From contig DTZQ01000491.1 in NCBI GenBank assembly GCA_012961305.1, forward strand, positions 1 to 18,599: a stretch of DNA of 18,599 bases, in the 5' to 3' direction. Positions 1 to 7,056 of the stretch are shown piece after piece. The stretch's first letter is position 1; each line of letters starts with the position of its first letter. The notes under the pieces are model-generated. The model was not told where the DNA came from, did not search any database, and was given only the letters and a program-made list of their open reading frames with translations. The stretch comes from Armatimonadota bacterium (GTDB lineage: Bacteria; Armatimonadota; UBA10988; DTZQ01). The position numbers and the translations under genes are program-made.

Positions 1-7
1 AAGGAGG
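1..7 (+). promoter_or_regulatory. Strong Shine-Dalgarno site of the first gene
   Basis: AAGGAGG lies at the very left edge, 8 bases before the ATG at 16. It is a near-perfect anti-SD match and fixes the start of the first gene. The promoter, if any, lies outside the window. Confidence 0.85.
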
Positions 8-15
8 TTATAGTC

Positions 16-864
16 ATGGAGAAATGGCCCATTGGGGTATTTACCTCCATCGGCGCCGGATTGGGTGCTTCGCTGGAGGCGGTAAAGGAGTTGGGCGTGC
101 CGACGGTGCAGTTGCACGCCCCGCCCAAGGAACTGCGGACGCCGGAGAAGGCAGCAGAGATTAAGCAACAGTTTGCCGAGGCGGGCATCACGGTCACCGT
201 AGTCTTCTGCGGCTTTCCCGGGGAGAGTTATGCCGACATCCCCACAGTGCGCAAAACGGTGGGACTGGTGCCCCCGGAACTGCGGGCTGAGCGGTTGCAG
301 ACCACCAAAGAAATTTCCGACTTCGCCAAGGCTCTGGGCGTGGACGCCATTGCCATGCACATCGGGTTCATCCCTGAGGACCCGGCGGACCCCGGCTACC
401 GGCCCATCGTAGAAGTGGCTCAGGAGGTATGCGACTACTCTCAGGCCAATGGCCAGCGGTTCCACTTGGAGACCGGGCAAGAAACGGCGGAGGGCCTGCT
501 GCGGTTCATCCACGACGTAGGTCGGGACAACCTGGCAGTTAATTTCGACCCGGCCAACATGATACTCTACGGCTCCGGCAATCCCATCGAGGCCCTCAAA
601 AAGGTCGGCCAGTATGTCAAGAGCGTACACTGCAAAGACGCCAAGTGGGCCGCCCGGCCGGGGGAGGAATGGGGCGAGGAGGTGCCCCTGGGCGAAGGCG
701 ACGTGGGGATTGAAACTTTCCTGCGCACCCTGAAAGACTTAGGCTACGAGGGGCCCCTGACCATTGAGCGGGAAATCACGGGCGAGCAGCAGAAGAGGGA
801 CATCGCGGCGGCGGTCAAACTGTTGGAACGCCTGCGGGCAGAGATTTGGGGGACCTGCTGCTAA
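16..864 (+). CDS. Sugar phosphate isomerase/epimerase-like TIM-barrel protein
   Basis: This 282-aa cytoplasmic protein has no signal peptide and the usual single-domain length of the xylose-isomerase-like TIM-barrel superfamily (AP_endonuc_2 fold). Visible candidate metal ligands are E152 (HLETGQ), D178 (NFDPAN), H205 (SVHCKDAKW) and E251 (TIEREI). Their order and spacing match the Glu-Asp-His-Glu set of ketose 3-epimerases and related divalent-metal isomerases. By family knowledge it would isomerise or epimerise a sugar, a sugar acid or an inositol derivative; the substrate cannot be read from the sequence. The start is set by the AAGGAGG site. It converges on the next gene (3' ends at 864 and 1000) and may be the last gene of an operon entering from the left. 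Family confidence is high; a specific EC number is not supportable. Confidence 0.88.
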   Translation: MEKWPIGVFTSIGAGLGASLEAVKELGVPTVQLHAPPKELRTPEKAAEIKQQFAEAGITVTVVFCGFPGESYADIPTVRKTVGLVPPELRAERLQTTKEISDFAKALGVDAIAMHIGFIPEDPADPGYRPIVEVAQEVCDYSQANGQRFHLETGQETAEGLLRFIHDVGRDNLAVNFDPANMILYGSGNPIEALKKVGQYVKSVHCKDAKWAARPGEEWGEEVPLGEGDVGIETFLRTLKDLGYEGPLTIEREITGEQQKRDIAAAVKLLERLRAEIWGTCC

Positions 865-887
865 TGAGGCAAACCATTGGGGATTGG

Positions 888-971
888 GGCAATTGGGCAG
901 GCTTCACCAGGACTGAGTGCTGAGGGACTCGGTACTCACGACTCAGTCTTCAGTCCTTTCTCCCAGTTGCC
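888..971. repeat. Nested imperfect inverted repeat between convergent genes; possible bidirectional terminator
   Basis: The 135-base convergent gap (865-999) is mostly one potential cruciform. An outer 10-bp stem pairs GGCAATTGGG (888-897) with CCCAGTTGCC (962-971), one G-T wobble. An inner stem pairs AGGACTGA (909-916) with TCAGTCCT (950-957) and extends through CTGAG (920-924) with CTCAG (942-946). The inner arm is built from repeated ACTGAG/ACTCAG-like units. There is no long T-tract, so a classic intrinsic terminator is not shown. The symmetry and the position between two 3' ends fit a bidirectional terminator or a dispersed palindromic (REP/MITE-like) element. Confidence 0.6.
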
Positions 972-999
972 TAACGGCCCGGAATTTAACATTGTCGAG

Positions 1000-3882
1000 T
1001 TATTCCCCAAAGTGCAACCACAGGGGAGAGGCCCAGGCAATTTCTTCGTTGGCCTGCATCACCCGCACGTAGTAGTAACTAACCCCCGTGGCCGGGGCGG
1101 CTGTGTCCCGCCAGGTGAAGTCCACCACTCGCTGGTTGGGCTGGGTGGTGTACACGATGTGATTGTCCCGCACGATGTCCACTTGGGTAACGGTGGCGGT
1201 GCCCTCGATGTGCACCAAGATTTGGGGCGGCTGGGTCACCGTAAACTCCTCGCCCATGAGGTGCTCGCCCAAGCGCACGTCCACTAAGATGTTGTCGGTC
1301 GCACCGTAACAGTGCCGCTGTTTGAAAGCGTTCAGGATGGCTTCGCGGGTGGGTTCCTCCACGAACACCATGGCATAGGAGATGTGGGTGGAGATGTGGT
1401 CGGAGGAGGCCTGGAAGCCCAGCCGATAGCCCTTCGCCAGGGCATTCCACACGAACCCAGCCGGCCGCCAGCCGCCAAGGGAGTTCTGGGCATTTCCGCT
1501 GCGCGGTGCTCCTTCGTATTCGTAGGATTGGCGACAGCCTTGATAGATTTCCACGACCGGCTCAACCTCCGGGTCATTGTCCCGCCAATCGGTGCCCATA
1601 TCTGTGGCGCTGGTGTGGACCGCACAGATGCCGTTAAACTGCTTCAAGTACCGATAGAGCATGGGGGTATCGCGGACGCTGACCTTATTGGGCTTGGGTT
1701 CCTCGCCCTCCTGGGGGGCCAGGCGGGGCAGAGTGCGAATGCCTCGACGGGCGAACATGGGATTGCGGTGTCCATCCGGGTAGCGCACGCTGCGCTCATA
1801 GGTGAACATGGGAACGAAATGTGGCCCTACCTGGAAGGCATCAGACAACTTCTGGGTAATCCACCAGGGGTACTCCCGTCCCCCGCCGTTGTCGTGGTCG
1901 CCACAGCCAATCCAGTCCAGGGCCGCCGCATCCAATCCGTAGCGGAACATGTCTACCAGCGGCCCGTCTCCTCCCCCATCGCCAGAGATTTCGGTGTGGC
2001 GGTGGAACTCGCCGCGCAGCAGTTGATAGGTTCGGCCCCCTATGGTGACCCGGTAGTTCCGCAGCCGGGCTACGTCTTCCGTCTCAGGGGGCGGGGAAGG
2101 AAGTGGCGTAGGGGCAGGGGTAGGGGGCACGGGCTTGAGTACCGGGTCGGCCCTGGGGAAAGCAGGGGGTAACAGCAAGGCCCACAGGTCATTCTTCACT
2201 CCGCGGTTCAATCCCCGATGCTGTCGGCCGTCGCTGTTGGACACCACCAGTAGATGTCCTTCCGGACCGCGCGTTAGAGCAGGGCGGTTGTCCAGAATGC
2301 CGTCGGTGTCAGGCAGGAGCAGGAGCGGACTCCAATGGTCACCCAGGTAGGTAGTGGCATAATCCAGCCAGGTGGTACCTACACCGGTTCGCAGTCCCTG
2401 CCGGTGGCGGAAAACCAACCACACTCGACCCTCAGCATCCACCCCCAAGCGGGCGAAGGAGTTCATCTGCTGCAGGAATGGGGGTTGGTCTGTCAAGGGT
2501 TGCACCACAGGGGCCTGCAGCCGACCCTCAGCCCAGCAGCGAACCTGCACAGTGCGGTTGCGGTACAGAGGAAGGTTCGCCCGGTCCAAAGCCCCCCAGT
2601 CCTTGCCCCATCCGGGCGGCGACTCCTCCCAGGCAATCCACAGGCGGTTCTGCTGGTCGTAAACCAAAGCCGGCCGCACCTCGAAGTTCAAGGTGGCAGC
2701 CACCGGCACAGGCTCACCGAACCCCTGCCCGGGGAGGCGTTCGCGGAAGTACACGTCGTAGTCGCCCTTCTGGTAAGTGTCCCAGGCAATGGCCACGGCC
2801 CCGCTGGTCGCGCAAGCGATGGCCGGAGCCCATTCGTTGCGCGGACTGGCAGCGATGGTCAACACGTCCGACCATTTCTGGCCCTCGTAGGTCAGGGCCA
2901 AAATGTTGGCATTGTCGCCGCGAAAGCCCTGCCAGGCAAGCCAAACCGCGCCTTGGGCGTCGGTAGCAGCCACGGGGAACAGGTCAGGACCGGGGTCAGA
3001 GGTCAACTGCACCACCTCCGAGGCCGGTTGTAGGTTCGGACTAACCCTCCGTCCGTACAGGTCCCAGTTGCCGTTCACGTTGGCAGACCAGATGACCCAT
3101 ACGGTTCCCTCGCGGTCTACGGTTACCGTTGGCCGGTACACGTCCTGGCCCGTATCGGTGAGGGCCAGGGGTTCCGACCACTGGCCGTTCCGACAGCGCA
3201 ACAGAAAAACCTGGTCTCCCCCGGGCGGAGTGGCTAAGTCGTCGAAATTCTCTGGCTCCTTTTTGTACCGAACCCCCAGTTGGGCCCGCTCCGGCAGGCC
3301 CAAAGTGTAGCCTACGTAGGCCACCCAGACGGTCCCGTCCGGGGCGGTGGCGGCAGCCGGGAAGTCGTTCTCCGTTTCCGTGCGGGTGATTTGGACGCTG
3401 GCGGCCACACGCTCGACCGCCACACGTTCCTCCAAGAAGCGCCGAGTACGTCCCCAGGGCACTTCGGAAAGGGTGAAGGCAAAATCACCCTGTTGGGTGG
3501 TGACTTCTACGCGGGCATGTTCTGGGGCGGCCAAGATAGCAATGATGCCGTTGGCATCCACGGGGCGTTGCTCCGGGGGAATCCGCCGAGCCGCTCGGCC
3601 AAACAGGCGTCGGCGGCGGCTCATAGCCCGCCAACTGGTGCCCTCAATGCGGTCATTGCGGATGAAGCGCCAGCCCTCCAGGCGCAGTACCTCCCCCGGC
3701 GCTACGGTGAGGGAACCGTCCCAGCGGGTAGGCTTCTTGTCCCCCAGGCCCAAGCGGATGCGCAAGCCAATGGCTTGGGGATTCAAAGTTGGCCCCGCCC
3801 CTTCTTGGGCCTCAGCAGGGCCTGCAAAGTAGGCCAGGCTTCCCCACCAAGGCAACAGGATGAACAGAAGAAAGCGACGCAT
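1000..3882 (-). CDS. Secreted propeller-like protein with C-terminal DUF3604/PHP-like metallohydrolase domain (paralogue A)
   Basis: This 960-aa protein begins with a Sec signal peptide (MRRFLLFILL..., probable cleavage after AEA at about residue 25). Residues about 36-150 form a beta-rich domain with LEGWRF. Residues about 160-570 carry repeated blades marked by VWVAY, VWVIW, VWLAW, AIAWD, LWIAW and VWLVF, resembling a BNR/sialidase-type propeller. A Pro-rich linker (about 585-600) leads to a metallohydrolase-like domain. Candidate metal ligands there are H627/H629 (FHRHTE), D662/H663 (GDHDN), E696, H705 (GHRN), H756 (VHTS), E778 (VVEIYQG) and D828/H829 (SSDH). The C-terminal CYGATDNILVDV and MGEEF resemble DUF3604. 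It probably acts outside the cytoplasm on an unknown substrate. The start is fixed by GGAGG at 3890-3894, 7 bases upstream of the ATG. It is divergent from a full-length paralogue at 4072-6972. Confidence 0.85.
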   Translation of the reverse strand: MRRFLLFILLPWWGSLAYFAGPAEAQEGAGPTLNPQAIGLRIRLGLGDKKPTRWDGSLTVAPGEVLRLEGWRFIRNDRIEGTSWRAMSRRRRLFGRAARRIPPEQRPVDANGIIAILAAPEHARVEVTTQQGDFAFTLSEVPWGRTRRFLEERVAVERVAASVQITRTETENDFPAAATAPDGTVWVAYVGYTLGLPERAQLGVRYKKEPENFDDLATPPGGDQVFLLRCRNGQWSEPLALTDTGQDVYRPTVTVDREGTVWVIWSANVNGNWDLYGRRVSPNLQPASEVVQLTSDPGPDLFPVAATDAQGAVWLAWQGFRGDNANILALTYEGQKWSDVLTIAASPRNEWAPAIACATSGAVAIAWDTYQKGDYDVYFRERLPGQGFGEPVPVAATLNFEVRPALVYDQQNRLWIAWEESPPGWGKDWGALDRANLPLYRNRTVQVRCWAEGRLQAPVVQPLTDQPPFLQQMNSFARLGVDAEGRVWLVFRHRQGLRTGVGTTWLDYATTYLGDHWSPLLLLPDTDGILDNRPALTRGPEGHLLVVSNSDGRQHRGLNRGVKNDLWALLLPPAFPRADPVLKPVPPTPAPTPLPSPPPETEDVARLRNYRVTIGGRTYQLLRGEFHRHTEISGDGGGDGPLVDMFRYGLDAAALDWIGCGDHDNGGGREYPWWITQKLSDAFQVGPHFVPMFTYERSVRYPDGHRNPMFARRGIRTLPRLAPQEGEEPKPNKVSVRDTPMLYRYLKQFNGICAVHTSATDMGTDWRDNDPEVEPVVEIYQGCRQSYEYEGAPRSGNAQNSLGGWRPAGFVWNALAKGYRLGFQASSDHISTHISYAMVFVEEPTREAILNAFKQRHCYGATDNILVDVRLGEHLMGEEFTVTQPPQILVHIEGTATVTQVDIVRDNHIVYTTQPNQRVVDFTWRDTAAPATGVSYYYVRVMQANEEIAWASPLWLHFGE

Positions 3883-4071
3883 ATCAGAACCTCCAACATT
3901 GGAAAAGGGCTGAAACCTTCATTGCCCGCTTAACTGTCCTTCAATCCTTGACTTCTGCGCCTCCCGCGCAAATCCTTCTTGACCCTCAAAATTGGGGAGC
4001 AAAATTTACTGGCCAAGGAGGAATCCACCTTTCGGGAGCGAAAACTTAGGCGACTGAAAGGAGGAAGAACC
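3883..4071. other. Divergent intergenic region between the two paralogues
   Basis: These 189 bases must hold the promoters of both paralogues but show no consensus pair. On plus, TTGACC (3979-3984) is followed after 15 bases by CAAAAT (4000-4005), a weak candidate. A perfect 5-bp hairpin, TGCGC-CTCCC-GCGCA (3956-3970), lies just after TTGACT (3948-3953) and could be an operator. SD sites sit at both ends: GGAGG on minus (3890-3894) and AAAGGAGG on plus (4057-4064). The open frame of the plus paralogue extends back to 3979, but that stretch reads as a leader, not as protein. Confidence 0.5.
4057..4064 (+). promoter_or_regulatory. Shine-Dalgarno site that sets the start of paralogue B
   Basis: AAAGGAGG lies 7 bases before the ATG at 4072. 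It favours that start over the in-frame TTG at 3979, which has no SD and would place 31 highly charged residues in front of a clear signal peptide. Confidence 0.85.
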
Positions 4072-6972
4072 ATGGGCCTTTTCCAGCGAGGCTCAGGAAG
4101 GTGGTGGGGCGTGTTGTTCTTGGTCTCCGTCGGCGTAGTATCGGCGGCTGCCCAGGGAGAGGAACTGCGAACTTATCGCCTTTCCGTGGGCTACGCGGAT
4201 GAGGAGCCCCGGAAGTTCGACGGTCAAATAACCCTCAGTGCAGGAGAGGTGGTGAACCTCGAAGGGTGGCATTTTGACCGCAACGATGCCGTGCTTTCCG
4301 ACACTTCCTGGCGGTTTTCTACCCGAGAACCCATTAAGCCCCGGTTGCGACCGGACCAGATTGCCCGCGGGCAGAAAGTACCCAAAAAGCAGAAACCCAT
4401 TCCCAATGGCATTGTGGTCACCGTCTCCGCTCCCCCTACGGCTGTGGCTACGGTAACCACGGCTTCAGGCACTTTCTCCTTCACCCTGGGCGAAGTGAAG
4501 TACGGTCAACCCCTCACTCGCCTGGAGGGCAATGCGAAGATTGAGCGGGTGCCAAGGGTGGAGAGGTTGACCGGCGAGCCGACCCATGAGGACCATGCTT
4601 CGGTCTGTATAGCGGAGAATGGGGACCTGTGGGTGGCCTACCTGTCCTATCAGAACGAGGCGGATGACGTGTACGTGCAGCGTTTCACTCAGGGCACCTG
4701 GCAGGAACCCCTGCGCCTTACTCCTCAAAGCGGCGACCATTTCAAAACGGCCATTGCCCAGGCCGGGGATGGGAAAATCTGGGTGGTCTGGTCGCGCCGG
4801 GAGGGGACCAACTGGGACCTGTACGCCCGAAGCATTCAAAATGGAACCCTGGGCGACCTGGTGCGTCTGACCACCGCGCCCCAGCCGGACATCTACCACC
4901 AGATGGTAGCCGACGGGCAGGGCCGTCTCTGGCTGGTGTGGCAGGGCTTCCGGGAGGGACAAGCGGACATTTTCCTGAGGGCCTACGAAAACGGACGCTG
5001 GGGCGAGGAAATGCGGGTCAGTGAATTCCCGGCCAACGACTGGGAACCGGCGGTGGCTGTGGACCGCCGGGGCGTGGTGTACGTAGCCTGGGATACCTAC
5101 CAGAAGGGCAACTACGACATCTGCCTGCGCAGTCGCGCCCAGGGAACCTGGTCGCCAGTACGCTTCCTCACCGCAAATCCGGCCTTTGAAGCCCATGTGC
5201 ACCTGGCCATAGACCCTCAGGACCGGCTCTGGTTGGCCTGGGACCAGTCTGGTTCCAACTGGGGCAAGGACAGCGGCTTCAACCCCCAAAATGCCTTTGG
5301 CTTCCCTAACCCCGGCACTCGGCTGCACGCGGGGCGGTTTCCCCGCCTTGTTTGTCTGGAGGGCGGAGAACTGAAAGAGCCAGCCCAGAACCTACGGGAT
5401 TCCTTCCCTCCGGGCCGGCGGTGGCTCAACGAGTATCCCCAGGTGCGCTTTGACCGAAGCGGGCGGCTGTGGGTGTTCTACCGCCGTCCGGAGCGCAAGC
5501 GCCAGTCCGCTGGCGGAGGTGCGGTGCGGACCTGGTGGGAAAATTACGCTGCCTACTACGAGGGGTCGAAATGGGTGGCGGAGATTTGGATTCCCCACAC
5601 GGTCAACCGGCAGGACCTTCGCCTTGCAGCGGCTCCCACGGAAAATGGTTTTGTCCTGGCTTGGACCAGCGACGAGCGGCCTTTCCGCCATCCCGTTCCC
5701 CAGTACAACAACCTCTACGTCGCCCGCTTAGAGGCCGACGTTCCCCGTAAGGGCCTGCCGAACCTGGTGGCTTACACTCCTCCCAAGGACACCCGCCCGC
5801 CGACCAACCATCCCAATGAGGAGCAGGACGTTGCCCGGCGCCAAGGCGCGCGGGTAACTGTGGGAGGCCGAACCCTGCGCTTGCTCTGTGGAGATACCCA
5901 CCGGCACACCGACATCTCCGCCGACGGTGGGGGAGACGGTTCTCAGTACGACATGTACCGTTATGCCCTGGATGCCATCGCCTTCGACTGGATTTCCATC
6001 GGCGACCACGACAACGGTTTCCCGCTGAACGCTCCTGATGAACCGCCGCAGCCGGGCCAGGACTTTACCTGGTGGCAGACCCAGAAAGCCTGCGACCTCT
6101 TCTACCTGCCCGGTACTTTTGCCCCCCTGTTTGGCTACGAACGCAGCAACGCTTGGCCCTACGGACACCGCAATGTCACCAATTGGCGGCGGGGGGTGCG
6201 AGTGGTGCCCCGCATTTTCGACCGCATCAAGCGGGGCAACCGGGTCGTTCGGCGGCTTTCCCCACGCGACCTGCAGAACCTCTACGCCGAGTTGCGCAAG
6301 TCGGGGGGAGTGACTTTCGAACACACTTCCGGCACTCCGGGCATGGGCACCGATTGGCGCGATGTAGAAGGGAACCTGGACGTTGAACCGGTAGTGGAAA
6401 TCTATCAGGGCTGCCGGACCTCCTACGAGTATCCGGGGGCCCCTCGGGCCGCGGTCCCGGACCGGCCGGAGTTGCAAGCCGGGGGCTTCGCTCCGGAGGG
6501 CTACGTGTGGGAGGCCTGGCGGAAGGGATTGCGCTTGGGGGTTATCGCCAGTTCCGACCACGGTTCTACCCACATGTCCTACGCCTCCGTCTGGGCGGAG
6601 GACTTCACCCGCAAGGCCATCGTGGACGCCATCAAACAGCGCCACACTTTCGGAGCCACGGACAACATTGTGTTGATTTTCCTGATGCGCGACCCCTCCA
6701 CCGGAGAGCACTTCATGGGCGAGGAGTTCACCACTACCACCGTGCCCGTCATTTACGTGAAGGTGCTCGGCACCGCGGAAATTCGGCGCATTGACCTCAT
6801 CCGCGACTTCAAGTTCATAGATGCCCGTTTCCCCCGGCAGCAGGATTTCGAGTACCAGTATCGGGACCAGACTCTTACCCCGGGCGACCATCTCTACTAC
6901 GTCCGAGTTGAGCAGCGGGATGGCCAACTGGCTTGGGCCAGTCCTATCTGGGTGACCTATCGGGGGTCGTGA
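4072..6972 (+). CDS. Secreted propeller-like protein with C-terminal DUF3604/PHP-like metallohydrolase domain (paralogue B)
   Basis: This 966-aa protein has the same layout as the divergent minus-strand gene. A signal peptide (MGLFQRGSGRWWGVLFLVSV, cleavage probably after AAA at about residue 27) is followed by the N-terminal beta domain (LEGWHF, about 34-150). Propeller-like repeats (LWVAY, IWVVW, LWLVW, VYVAW, LWLAW, LWVFY) span about 165-550. The metallohydrolase-like domain spans about 593-966. Candidate metal ligands are H610/H612 (THRHTD), D645/H646 (GDHDN), E690 (YERS), H699 (GHRN), H751 (EHTS), E776 (VVEIYQG) and D829/H830 (SSDH). All match the set in paralogue A, so both copies look catalytically intact. 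The C-terminal LYYVRV and WASPIW close a DUF3604-like end. The FAD oxidoreductase begins 84 bases downstream on the same strand and may share its transcript. The substrate is unknown. Confidence 0.87.
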   Translation: MGLFQRGSGRWWGVLFLVSVGVVSAAAQGEELRTYRLSVGYADEEPRKFDGQITLSAGEVVNLEGWHFDRNDAVLSDTSWRFSTREPIKPRLRPDQIARGQKVPKKQKPIPNGIVVTVSAPPTAVATVTTASGTFSFTLGEVKYGQPLTRLEGNAKIERVPRVERLTGEPTHEDHASVCIAENGDLWVAYLSYQNEADDVYVQRFTQGTWQEPLRLTPQSGDHFKTAIAQAGDGKIWVVWSRREGTNWDLYARSIQNGTLGDLVRLTTAPQPDIYHQMVADGQGRLWLVWQGFREGQADIFLRAYENGRWGEEMRVSEFPANDWEPAVAVDRRGVVYVAWDTYQKGNYDICLRSRAQGTWSPVRFLTANPAFEAHVHLAIDPQDRLWLAWDQSGSNWGKDSGFNPQNAFGFPNPGTRLHAGRFPRLVCLEGGELKEPAQNLRDSFPPGRRWLNEYPQVRFDRSGRLWVFYRRPERKRQSAGGGAVRTWWENYAAYYEGSKWVAEIWIPHTVNRQDLRLAAAPTENGFVLAWTSDERPFRHPVPQYNNLYVARLEADVPRKGLPNLVAYTPPKDTRPPTNHPNEEQDVARRQGARVTVGGRTLRLLCGDTHRHTDISADGGGDGSQYDMYRYALDAIAFDWISIGDHDNGFPLNAPDEPPQPGQDFTWWQTQKACDLFYLPGTFAPLFGYERSNAWPYGHRNVTNWRRGVRVVPRIFDRIKRGNRVVRRLSPRDLQNLYAELRKSGGVTFEHTSGTPGMGTDWRDVEGNLDVEPVVEIYQGCRTSYEYPGAPRAAVPDRPELQAGGFAPEGYVWEAWRKGLRLGVIASSDHGSTHMSYASVWAEDFTRKAIVDAIKQRHTFGATDNIVLIFLMRDPSTGEHFMGEEFTTTTVPVIYVKVLGTAEIRRIDLIRDFKFIDARFPRQQDFEYQYRDQTLTPGDHLYYVRVEQRDGQLAWASPIWVTYRGS

Positions 6973-7002
6973 AATGGGCGCAGCCCCCTCCGGCCCCCGA
7001 AA

Positions 7003-7036
7003 TTGGAGGTTGGAATCGAGACCTTCCAAACTTCTA
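7003..7036 (+). other. Hairpin in the gap before the FAD oxidoreductase gene
   Basis: TTGGAGGTTGGAA (7003-7015) can pair with TTCCAAACTTCTA (7024-7036) around an 8-base loop, with two mismatches and one wobble. No T-tract follows, so it looks more like a processing or partial-attenuation structure within a possible operon than a strong terminator. Confidence 0.3.
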
Positions 7037-7056
7037 ACTGGCAGGGCTGATAACCT

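Noticed and set aside
1312..2172. 286-codon open frame on plus
   Set aside because: It is antisense to paralogue A, whose frame holds the conserved metal-binding motifs. No SD or motif supports it.
3979..4071. N-terminal extension of paralogue B from TTG 3979
   Set aside because: The added 31 residues are highly charged and precede a clear signal peptide. AAAGGAGG sits correctly for ATG 4072.
5728..7029. 433-codon open frame on minus
   Set aside because: It is antisense to the metallohydrolase-like half of paralogue B, has no recognisable domain, and reads as low-complexity composition.
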